Positions 1 to 7,355 of a stretch of 64,000 nt of DNA are shown here, piece after piece (position 1 is the first letter of the stretch; each line of letters starts with the position of its first letter). A model generated the notes under the pieces. That model saw only the letters and a program-made list of their open reading frames with translations, did no database searches and was not told the DNA's origin. A program made the translations under genes and the position numbers. Source of the stretch: CBDEGU01 sp965238045 (GTDB taxonomy: Bacteria > Acidobacteriota > Terriglobia > Bryobacterales > UBA6623); the NCBI GenBank assembly GCA_965238045.1, contig CBDEGU010000012.1, positions 930,001 to 994,000 of the forward strand, written 5' to 3'.

Positions 1-1
1 C

Positions 2-1165
2 GTCCTGCTCTCCCATCGCGACGGCCGGCGCTATTGGGAATACGTGGAGGAGGCCTGCCAAGAGCCCCTCGGCGGCTACGCCCCTCCCGCTTCGTTGATC
101 GTTCCCCTCAAGGGTCTGGATCACGGCTTGATCGAAAACATCCGTTCGCTCGCTCGTCAGAACTATCCCGACTATGAGTTGCTGATCGTCACCCGCGACG
201 CCACCGACGAGTCTCTCGGCCTGGTGCGGCGGGTGCTCCGGCCCGGGGATCGCATCATCATCGCCGGCCGTCCGCCCGACGACACGGGCGAAAAAGTTCA
301 CAATCTCTTGGCCGCCGTGGCCCAGAGCCGAGACGCCAGCGAAGTGTTCGCCTTCGCCGACTCCGACGGCGAAGTCGAGACCGGCTGGCTGCGCGCCCTG
401 ATCGCCCCTCTAGAGGACGACGCGCTCGGCGCCGCCACCGGCTTTCGCTGGCATTTCCCCGAAGAGGGCGGTTTCTGGCCCCTCCTGCGCGGCGTCTGGG
501 ATGCGGCCATCGCCGGCAGCATGAAGGCCGGGGACGACAACTTCGCCTGGGGCGGCGGCATGGCGCTGCGGCGAGCGACCTTCGAATCCGCGCGGGTCGC
601 TGAATTCTGGCGGGGCTCGGTGAGCGATGACCTGCGGCTGAGCGCCGCCATGAACGAAGCCGGCCGCGGCATCCGCTTCGTGCCGCGCGCCATGGTCGCT
701 ACGACCGGCGCCTGCACCAGCCGGGAATTCCTCGACTGGGCGACGCGGCAGCTCATCATCGCGCGCGTCTATCGCGCCGGTATGTGGCGGGCCGGCTTCG
801 CGGCTCACATCGTCTACTGCGGCGCCATGCTGTCGAGCTTCCTGCTGGCTCTCGAAGGCAATTTCCTGGCGCTCGGCGGTTTCGTCATCACCGTGCTGCC
901 GGGCATGGGGAAGGGATCGGTGCGGGGCGAGGCAGCGCGATCGATGTTCCCCGAGCGCCAGGAGTGGTTCGACCAGTTTGGCTGGGCCTACTTCTGGCTC
1001 ACGCCGGTCGTGACCTGGATCTGGCTCTGGGTTTTCCTCCGCTCGCTCATCACGCACAAAATCGAGTGGCGAGGCAATGTCTACGAACTCCTCGGCCCGC
1101 AACAAACTCGCTGCCTTTCCTCTGGGGCTCGATCCCCAAAAGACGCCGGAGACCCCCGTGTTTGA
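2..1165 (+). CDS. GT2 glycosyltransferase (ceramide glucosyltransferase-like), 5' end cut by the window
   Basis: Family 2/21-type glycosyltransferase that transfers a sugar from a nucleotide donor, probably to a lipid at the inner membrane. The frame is open to the first base of the window, so the N-terminus, probably a membrane anchor, is missing. The first in-window start is GTG at 44. Visible are the GT-A entry (SLIVPLKG), the metal-binding acidic motif FADSDGE near residue 105 counted from that GTG, the GGGMALRR acceptor-site motif, and VSDDLRLS followed by RQLIIARVYRAGMW, which matches the (Q/R)XXRW-type region of this family. Two hydrophobic stretches at the C-terminus fit membrane helices. 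The stop overlaps the likely start of the downstream symporter by 8 bases. The exact acceptor is not known. Confidence 0.85.
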   Translation, partial: VLLSHRDGRRYWEYVEEACQEPLGGYAPPASLIVPLKGLDHGLIENIRSLARQNYPDYELLIVTRDATDESLGLVRRVLRPGDRIIIAGRPPDDTGEKVHNLLAAVAQSRDASEVFAFADSDGEVETGWLRALIAPLEDDALGAATGFRWHFPEEGGFWPLLRGVWDAAIAGSMKAGDDNFAWGGGMALRRATFESARVAEFWRGSVSDDLRLSAAMNEAGRGIRFVPRAMVATTGACTSREFLDWATRQLIIARVYRAGMWRAGFAAHIVYCGAMLSSFLLALEGNFLALGGFVITVLPGMGKGSVRGEAARSMFPERQEWFDQFGWAYFWLTPVVTWIWLWVFLRSLITHKIEWRGNVYELLGPQQTRCLSSGARSPKDAGDPRV

Positions 1166-2987
1166 CTTGCTGTTCGAGCTGATCGTTTGGCTCAACGGCT
1201 ACTTCTGGTCCCCTGCCACCTTTCTGCTGCTGATGCTTTCCGGCGTCATCTTCTCGGTTTGGACGAAGTTTATTCAGTATCGTTCGCTCACGCACGGGTT
1301 CCGCATCCTTCGCGGCGACTATGACGATTCCGGCGATCCGGGCGCAATTTCGCCCTTCCAGGCGCTCTCGGCCTCTCTTTCCGGCACGGTCGGACTCGGC
1401 AATATCGGAGGGGTCGCTCTCGCCATCGCCGCCGGTGGCCCCGGCGCTCTGTTCTGGATGTGGGTGATCGGCTTTCTGGGCATGGCCCTGAAAACCATTG
1501 AGATCACGCAGGCCATGATGTTTCGCAATGTTGACAACCCCGGCGATCCCCAGGGCGGCGCCATGTGGGTCATTCACCGCTCGTTGCACAGCCGCGGCGG
1601 CGTTTTCGGGTTTGGCGCAAAGCTTCTGGCCGTGCTCTTCTCCCTGGCGACCATCCTTTCGAGCGTGTCGGGAGGCAACATGTTCCAGGCCTGGAATGTC
1701 GCCGGGCTGAGCGAGCATTATTTCGGCATCCCGAAACTCGGCGCCGGAATCGCGCTCGCCGTCATCGTCGCCCTCGTCATCCTGGGCGGCGTCAAGCGCA
1801 TCGGAACCGTCGCCGGCAAGCTCGTCCCTCTGATGTGCGGACTGTATTTGCTGGTGATCTTCGCCGTGCTCGCCTCGCACTTGAGCGAAATATCGCCGTT
1901 GCTGGCCGAGGTTGTGCGGAGCGCGTTTGAGACCGCCCAGCCCGCTGGCGCCTTCCTCGGCGGCGCTACCGGCTGGATCTTCTCGGTGGGACTGCGGCGC
2001 GCGCTATTTTCCAACGAAGCCGGCCAAGGCTCGGGTCCCATCGCCCACGCCGCGGCCAAGACCCGCGAACCAGCGCGCCAGGGTGTGCTCGGCGGCCTGG
2101 GCCCTTTTATCGACACCCTCTGCGTCTGTACCCTCACCGCGCTGCTCATTCTCATCACCGGGGTTTGGAACCGCGACGCCATAGGCAGATTTCAGGGACC
2201 GATCTCCATCACCCCTGTGGTGACTTCCCTGCCCGGCCCCCTGCCTAGCCCCACCTCCGGCGACAGCGCCGCGCCGGGTTCCGTCTTTCAGGTGAACGCC
2301 CCGGCCACCGCGAGCAGCCTCCCGCGCCTGCCCGGCGGGTCGTCATGGACCGCCGGCAGCCGCTTCTTCCTGATCGCCGAAGTCGCCGGTGGCCAGAACA
2401 ACAACACCGGCACGAACCTGATCCGCGTCGGCGGGCAGGTTCTCACCGCGCCGGGCGCCGCGCCCCGCCAGGCGGCCGGCGCCTCCAGCGGCATCTCCAG
2501 CGGCATCCCCAGCGGCCACATCGAGTGGGATCGCATCGAACTCGATCCCTCCGAGTGGACCCAGCCGCCCCGACAGGTTGCGCTGCGAGACGCGCGCGTC
2601 TACCGGAGCTTCGACGGCGCCTCACTAACCGCTTACGCACTCGATCAGGAATTCAACGGCGCCGGCAAGTGGGTGGTGAGTTTCGCGGCCTGGCTCTTCG
2701 CCATATCGACCATCATCACCTGGAGTTACTACGGCGAGCAGGGCATCGTCTTTACCCTCGGGCGCCGGGCCATCCTGCCCTACCGCTGGATCTATATCGC
2801 CTGCGTGGTCCTCGGCGCGGTTGCTGTTTCCGACACCGCCCGCATGGAGGCCCTCATCGACGTCGGCACCGGTGCCATGCTGTGCGCGAACATGCCGATT
2901 GTGCTCATCCTCGGCCGCCGCGGCGTCGAAGAGATCAACGGCTACTTCCGCCGCCTGCAAGCCGGTGAGTTCGCCACGAAGCGCTGA
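1158..2987 (+). CDS. Sodium:alanine/glycine symporter, AGCS family, with large insertion
   Basis: Secondary transporter that brings in small amino acids with sodium. The sequence runs as in AGCS members: FIQYRSLTHGFRIL, then SPFQALSASLSGTVGLGNIGGVALA, and later LFSNEAGQGSGPIAHAAA. The C-terminal WSYYGEQG motif is also present. I prefer GTG at 1158, which gives a start matching the family (VFDLLFELIVWLNGYFW) and an 8-base overlap with the glycosyltransferase. An ATG at 1077 in the same frame would add 27 unfamily-like residues. About 150 residues rich in Pro, Ser, Gly and Thr (roughly 340-490) are inserted before the last helices, making the protein some 600 residues against the usual 450-500. 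The family call is firm; the substrate is inferred. Confidence 0.9.
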   Translation: MFDLLFELIVWLNGYFWSPATFLLLMLSGVIFSVWTKFIQYRSLTHGFRILRGDYDDSGDPGAISPFQALSASLSGTVGLGNIGGVALAIAAGGPGALFWMWVIGFLGMALKTIEITQAMMFRNVDNPGDPQGGAMWVIHRSLHSRGGVFGFGAKLLAVLFSLATILSSVSGGNMFQAWNVAGLSEHYFGIPKLGAGIALAVIVALVILGGVKRIGTVAGKLVPLMCGLYLLVIFAVLASHLSEISPLLAEVVRSAFETAQPAGAFLGGATGWIFSVGLRRALFSNEAGQGSGPIAHAAAKTREPARQGVLGGLGPFIDTLCVCTLTALLILITGVWNRDAIGRFQGPISITPVVTSLPGPLPSPTSGDSAAPGSVFQVNAPATASSLPRLPGGSSWTAGSRFFLIAEVAGGQNNNTGTNLIRVGGQVLTAPGAAPRQAAGASSGISSGIPSGHIEWDRIELDPSEWTQPPRQVALRDARVYRSFDGASLTAYALDQEFNGAGKWVVSFAAWLFAISTIITWSYYGEQGIVFTLGRRAILPYRWIYIACVVLGAVAVSDTARMEALIDVGTGAMLCANMPIVLILGRRGVEEINGYFRRLQAGEFATKR

Positions 2988-3195
2988 CCCCGCCGATTTT
3001 TCTAGCCCGCTTTTCTCGCCACGTGGCCCGGCGAAATGGAGGGGCGAAGTGCGGGAGCGGCGCGTCAGCAGGAGGCGCGCGCCGCTTGACGAGCGCAGGC
3101 GTACTTGACAGTATGTTGAGCACGGCGAGCAAGCGCAACGAAATAATGGCGGGCCTATGGCGTGCTTCGGTCGCCAGGTGGCGAGAAATGCGGGC

Positions 3196-4005
3196 TTAGT
3201 CCGGAGTGTAGGGATTGGCTGCGCCGCAACCAGGACAGCGGTACACAGCAAACACACCGAACCTCCGGCGAACCGCCCGCTCGCTCTCCAGCGCCGCCGA
3301 GGGGTGTCCCGATCCGCAGCGCAAACAAACATTGCGCCAGGCAGTTTCCGAAACCGGCGCGTCGATCTGTCCGAAATAGAGCGCCCAGCCATAGACGTCG
3401 GCCCGCTGCCAGCCCAGCCGCCCTGCCCGCCCCAGCCGGCCCACTCCGCGCAGAAGATAGTTCAGCAGAAAGACCGCCCGCTCGCTTCCTCCACCCAGCA
3501 ACAACATGCGCCGCGGCGGTCGCGCGGTAAAATTCTTGGCGTTGAGAAAGGAGAGGGACGTATACAAAACTCTCGTCGCCGCGTGCCGCAGGCCGGTCCT
3601 GGATTCGATTCTCTTGGCAAGCACGGCAGCCGAATCAAAACCGTTGACGTGTCCGCCTCCCCGGCCCAGCCAGCGGTAGATGCGGTCGCTGATGGTCCTC
3701 ACATCGGGCACGCTGACGTAGAGAGCCGCGCCGTCGGCCGCGGTCCGTCCGATTTCCTCCAATGCCTCGTCTAGACGCTCGAAGTGTTCTAGGCTGTGAT
3801 TGGCGATGATGGCGTGGAAACAGCCGTCCCGGAAGGGAAGCCGGGCGCCGTCGGCCCGCACGCGATCCGCGTTCTCCACCTCGGCCGGAATGTCTAAGTC
3901 GACCCGAACCGTCCGAAATCTCCGGCGCCGGGGATCAAAACTCCCGCCTCGGCAGCCCAGGTCGAGGACGCGGCCGGCGCTAATCTGCGACAGAATTTCA
4001 TGCAT
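3196..4005 (-). CDS. Class I SAM-dependent methyltransferase with C-terminal zinc ribbon
   Basis: Methyltransferase-11-type protein. Motif I is VLDLGCRGGSF, followed by an acidic strand end (VRVDLDIP), and the post-motif region is ANHSLEHFERLDEALEEIGR. After the Rossmann-like domain the protein ends in a Cys4 cluster, CLRCG with CPGCG about 30 residues later, which looks like a zinc ribbon. The ATG at 4005 is the first good start. The frame stays open upstream with plausible coding (AWAVDFGPVSA) but has no ATG or GTG until it runs into the divergent small gene at 4134, so the start is uncertain. The substrate is unknown. Confidence 0.72.
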   Translation of the reverse strand: MHEILSQISAGRVLDLGCRGGSFDPRRRRFRTVRVDLDIPAEVENADRVRADGARLPFRDGCFHAIIANHSLEHFERLDEALEEIGRTAADGAALYVSVPDVRTISDRIYRWLGRGGGHVNGFDSAAVLAKRIESRTGLRHAATRVLYTSLSFLNAKNFTARPPRRMLLLGGGSERAVFLLNYLLRGVGRLGRAGRLGWQRADVYGWALYFGQIDAPVSETAWRNVCLRCGSGHPSAALESERAVRRRFGVFAVYRCPGCGAANPYTPD

Positions 4006-4133
4006 GGCCGATACCGGGCCGAAGTCGACCGCCCACGCTCGTCCCCCACTGGGCCGCGCGTCCTTACTGTATCGCGTCTCGTTACCCGCCAGCGCTACCC
4101 GGCAGCCAGAAAAGCAAGCTAGAATACAGTTCG

Positions 4134-4394
4134 ATGCCCGGCGATGTAAATCCGGCCGGCAAGCCCCTGCATACCTGCCACGCCTGCGGAGCGGAGCTGG
4201 AAGTTCGCGTGCGTTTCCGGGGGTTGGTCGTCTGGAAGGTGGACCGCGACGATGCGGGTTTTGGCGGCGGGGAACCAGAGTTGCGCGGCGAGTATGGCGA
4301 GCCAAGACTGCTGTGCTCGGCCGACGTGCTGCATCGCAACGGATTCAAGCTCATTGACGGAGAAGTAATTCCCACCGACCAGAGCGAGCGATAA
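4134..4394 (+). CDS. Small cysteine-containing hypothetical protein
   Basis: An 86-residue frame with a CHAC pair near the N-terminus and a later LLCSADVLHRNGFKL segment. The central part alternates charged and hydrophobic residues like a real small protein. It lies divergent to the methyltransferase at 3196-4005. A TAGAAT hexamer sits about 10 bases before the ATG and could be a -10 box of a nearly leaderless transcript. I do not recognise a family. It may be a small metal-binding protein, or a chance frame in GC-rich DNA. Confidence 0.45.
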   Translation: MPGDVNPAGKPLHTCHACGAELEVRVRFRGLVVWKVDRDDAGFGGGEPELRGEYGEPRLLCSADVLHRNGFKLIDGEVIPTDQSER

Positions 4395-4503
4395 GAGCTG
4401 GAGGCATCCACCCCAAATTCCCAGTCCCGAATTCCCCGCCCCAAATTCCCAACCCCGCAGCCCTCGCTTGTCACTGGCCTCGGCAGGTCTTACCATTGCA
4501 GAT

Positions 4504-5064
4504 ATGAACTGGTTTTCGATCATCCCACTCCTTTCGGCCCTCGCTTCGCCGCTCGCCGCGCAAGAGGCCTCGCAAGACGCCGCCGCGGGACTTTCGCCAC
4601 GCTGGGAAGTGCTCGAGATGGCGAAAGAGCTCGAGAACCACGCGGCCGATATTGAAAAATTGCTCCGCCGCGTGCGTCCCAAGGAGTGGATCCAAGACGG
4701 CGCCCCCGAGGTCTATGTCAGCCAGCACGGCGAGACCTTGAGCGGGCTGAGGAACCTGATCCTCTCGGCCCAAAACATGGCCCGCCACCCGCACAAACTC
4801 ACCCCGGTCGTCGATACCTTCCTGTGGCTCGACCGTCTTGATTCGATGGTCTCGTCCATCGCCGCTGGCGCCAGGAAGTACCAAGGCCCCGCTGTTTCGG
4901 ACCTGCTCTTGGCGGCGAACGAGAGAAGCAGCGGGCGAATGGAACAGCTAAAAATCTATCTTCGTCAGCTTGCCGAGAGCCGCGAGGCGGAAATGGAGAT
5001 TGCCCATAGCGAAGCGCAGCGCTGCCGGGACGAACTCTTCCGTCAGCCCCCCAGAACAAAGTAG
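4504..5064 (+). CDS. Exported helical protein of unknown function
   Basis: About 186 residues. The ATG at 4504 gives a clear Sec signal peptide (MNWFSIIPLLSALASPLAAQ) with an Ala-x-Ala-like cleavage site. An upstream TTG at 4468 would spoil it. The mature part is predicted by eye to be almost all helix, with charged heptad-like stretches (LEMAKELENHAADIEKLL, and MEQLKIYLRQLAESREAEME near the end). This suggests a periplasmic coiled-coil protein. I know no named family. It is followed after 39 bases by the small Cys-rich gene at 5104. Confidence 0.75.
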   Translation: MNWFSIIPLLSALASPLAAQEASQDAAAGLSPRWEVLEMAKELENHAADIEKLLRRVRPKEWIQDGAPEVYVSQHGETLSGLRNLILSAQNMARHPHKLTPVVDTFLWLDRLDSMVSSIAAGARKYQGPAVSDLLLAANERSSGRMEQLKIYLRQLAESREAEMEIAHSEAQRCRDELFRQPPRTK

Positions 5065-5103
5065 GCCAGCGCCGAACGCGTTTCACCGGCAGGATCACCC
5101 GAC

Positions 5104-5418
5104 ATGCCGCAAGACACAACATCCCCCCAGGCTGCATCTCATCCGCCCCCATCCCCCCATGCTCGGGAGTTCCCCATCCCGGCCGCCCCCCCGCCGCCCG
5201 CCGCATCCCAGAGGGCCGCATTCCGGGACGCCACCGGCCGGCCCGGCCCGGCCGAACCGCCCGCACACCCCGCATCATCCGAGGAGTTAAAGTTCCACTG
5301 CCACATCTGCAACGAACCCTCGTCGGAAATCTGCCCCCACTGCACACGCGATGTCTGCCCGAATCACATCTGCGAACACTGCGCACTCTGCAGCGACTGC
5401 TGCGCCTGCGAAAGCTGA
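5104..5418 (+). CDS. Small protein with proline-rich N-terminus and Cys-rich C-terminal zinc cluster
   Basis: 104 residues in two parts. Residues 1-60 are low-complexity Pro/Ala/His. The last 45 residues carry about ten cysteines in CxxC-type pairs (CHIC, CPHC, CEHC, CSDCCAC) with interspersed His, as in treble-clef or RING-like zinc modules. It follows the exported helical protein closely and may be co-transcribed. No catalytic residues are visible; a zinc-dependent binding role is an inference. Confidence 0.6.
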   Translation: MPQDTTSPQAASHPPPSPHAREFPIPAAPPPPAASQRAAFRDATGRPGPAEPPAHPASSEELKFHCHICNEPSSEICPHCTRDVCPNHICEHCALCSDCCACES

Positions 5419-5578
5419 GCCAGCGTTGCCCAACCGGACTGCCACCACGGCCTGCTGTGTGCCGGTTCAGAAGTTCTGTAGATCCCTGAACTATTTCTCT
5501 GTCATGTTCACTTTCATCCCGTCGGCCATATGGGTTAGACAGACCCTCTCGGCCATGAATTCGCGATCCTAAACAAGG
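5419..5578. other. Intergenic stretch, no gene seen
   Basis: No convincing coding frame, RNA fold or promoter is seen. It leads into the insertion-sequence remnant at 5579-5691. Confidence 0.5.
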
Positions 5579-5691
5579 CCCCCCTTCCTACCGCCCCTTG
5601 GAAATCGCTGCCGCGATTCCTACATTTCCACAGCCCCGACGACGATGATTCTCTCTTGCAAACCAGGGGACATTTCTATTGCTCCTTGACA
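5579..5691 (+). mobile_element. Solo end of an ISNCY-like element
   Basis: Read on the plus strand, this stretch matches the reverse complement of the left end of the element at 30719-32302. Shared blocks in the same order are CCTTGGAAATCGCT, ACATTTCCACAGCCCCGACGA, a CTCTCT region, ACCAGGGGACATTTCTAT and finally CTTGACA. Where the complete element has two nested GGGGACATTTCTAT units, this copy has one, as if a unit had been lost by recombination between the repeats. No transposase sequence accompanies it. It ends about 97 bases before the disrupted gene at 5788. Confidence 0.7.
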
Positions 5692-5787
5692 CAAATTTAG
5701 ACTGTCGGTTCGGAGTCGCGGCGGTATACAATAAGAGGGTCCGCTTCGTCCGCCTCCCCAAAATCCAGTTCAGTGAAGGTGAATATC

Positions 5788-6123
5788 ATGGGCAGGAATC
5801 TTGTCTCCCTTTGTGCTCTTGTTTTTCTTTGCAGTGCTCTGTACGCCTCCGCCGCGCCCACGCTGCGGCTCGTTGTCCCGGAAACGCTCCAGTTGCCCAA
5901 CGGCGGCGTTCAGCCCGTCTGGGCGGCTTCCGGCACCGACGGTCCGGCGGGTCTGAGCATCGAGGCGGTGAACGACGGCGACGGCGAGCTCGCGCTTTCG
6001 GTTTCCGGCGGTGATGCCGCGTGGCTGACGCCCTCCATTTCAGGAACCGCACCTTGCAATTTTGACGGCAGCAGAACCTGTACCGTCATCGCTGTACCGT
6101 CATCGCGGTTGCCTTCGCGCTAG
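5788..6123 (+). pseudogene. 5' part of a frameshifted exported TIGR03437-type gene
   Basis: Starts at the ATG at 5788, preceded by a GAAGGTG Shine-Dalgarno-like stretch, with a good signal peptide (LVSLCALVFLCSALYASA). The frame then breaks at a perfect tandem duplication of 14 bases (6078-6091 and 6092-6105). Removing one copy restores reading (TCTVIAVAFALAGRPDGTYDGQV) as far as about 6195, where a second shift must occur to enter the frame of the 3' part. The gene was probably one exported protein spanning 5788-7216. Confidence 0.75.
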
Positions 6124-6238
6124 CCGGGCGACCCGATGGCACCTATGACGGTCAGGTCATCGTGAGCGACGCCAATGCCGTGGATGCTCCCCAGCAGGAG
6201 TCGCCGGACCGCATCGCGGCGTCACCCGATTCGTCGTC

Positions 6239-7216
6239 TTGCAAAACAAGGGGAACGGCGTCCTGGAGGTTTCTGGCGTTGATGTCGAAACCGTCTCGGG
6301 AGGCGACTGGCTGTCAGTCCAAGACTTGGGCGATGGCCTGTATCAGACCACCGCGAACGGCGATGGGCTAGCGGCCGGACTCTATGAAGGTACGTTGCGT
6401 TTCAATAGCAATGCCGCCAACGCGCCGTCCACCGTTACAGCCGTGCTGACGGTGGAAGCGGCCGGAGGTCCGGAATTGAACTTTCATGGCGTCGTCAACG
6501 GTGCCAGCTTCAGCCCAACGCAGCCACTCGGGCCGGGGCTGATCGGCACCGTTTTCGGCACCAATCTTGCCAGCAGCGAACTCAACGCCAGCGTGACACC
6601 TCTGCCTCGGGAGCTGGGCGGAGCGAAGATCATGGTCAACGGCATTGAGGCGCCGCTGTTTTTCTCTTCCTATGGCCAGGTGAACTTCCAGGTGCCGTTT
6701 GAAATTCCACTCGGAAACATCACGATCCAAGCTATGCGCGACGGACAGATGGGGAACTCGATTTCGGCGAATGTGGATGTCCGTTCGGCGGGGATTTTCC
6801 GGATTGGGATCGGCGAGTACGGTATCATCTCGAACTTCACTCAGGGTAACTTTCCGATTCCGACCGCGCTAGGCGCGGCGTCCGGTCTGGTGACGGCACC
6901 GGCCCGCAGCGGGGATGTTCTCGTCATCTGGTGCACGGGCTTGGGAAGCGTGAGCCCGAGTGTGGAGACCGGTGCGGCCTCTTCCGCCAGTCCCTTCTTG
7001 TCGTTTGTCGACTCCCCGCCGCTGGTCATTTTCGGTTTGTCGATCGCTCCTCGCCCCGAAACGCCGGACTTCGCGGGTCTGTCGCCGGGGCTCGTCGCCT
7101 TGTACCAGGTCAACGTCGTTGTGCCCCAGATGTCGACCAACGATCGTCTGCCCTTGACGCTGCAGTTCGCCGACGGACGGCGCAGCAAGACGGTCGAGAT
7201 CGCCTACGAACAATAG
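6239..7216 (+). CDS. C-terminal part of the broken gene: Solibacter-type C-terminal domain (TIGR03437-like)
   Basis: Frame of 325 residues that continues the gene begun at 5788. It opens with a beta-rich repeat (LYEGTLRFNSN..APSTVTAVLTV). From about residue 80 it carries the domain I recognise as the Solibacter C-terminal domain: NGASFSP, GLIGTVFGTNLA, VNGIEAPLFFSSYGQVNFQVP, GDVLVIWCTGLGSVSP and LYQVNVVVP. Members are extracellular or surface proteins of unknown role. The internal TTG at 6239 is only the first start codon after the frameshift and is unlikely to be used. With its upstream half it counts as a pseudogene unless the shifts are sequencing errors. Confidence 0.75.
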   Translation: MQNKGNGVLEVSGVDVETVSGGDWLSVQDLGDGLYQTTANGDGLAAGLYEGTLRFNSNAANAPSTVTAVLTVEAAGGPELNFHGVVNGASFSPTQPLGPGLIGTVFGTNLASSELNASVTPLPRELGGAKIMVNGIEAPLFFSSYGQVNFQVPFEIPLGNITIQAMRDGQMGNSISANVDVRSAGIFRIGIGEYGIISNFTQGNFPIPTALGAASGLVTAPARSGDVLVIWCTGLGSVSPSVETGAASSASPFLSFVDSPPLVIFGLSIAPRPETPDFAGLSPGLVALYQVNVVVPQMSTNDRLPLTLQFADGRRSKTVEIAYEQ

Positions 7217-7260
7217 AATCGGCATACGAGACGCAAGCGAGGGGTCTCCGGACCCGGAGA

Positions 7261-7266
7261 TATAAT
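7261..7266 (+). promoter_or_regulatory. Possible -10 box before sppA
   Basis: A consensus TATAAT lies about 90 bases before the sppA start, in a 140-base intergenic stretch. No good -35 hexamer is found 16-18 bases upstream, so this is only suggestive. Confidence 0.3.
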
Positions 7267-7355
7267 AAATTCACGGTGAGTTCTGTGTTCGCCAGGGATT
7301 TTCATCCCGGTGTGTTGGGCGCGGAATTCTCTTCGATACCGCGGGAGTGTGTGCA

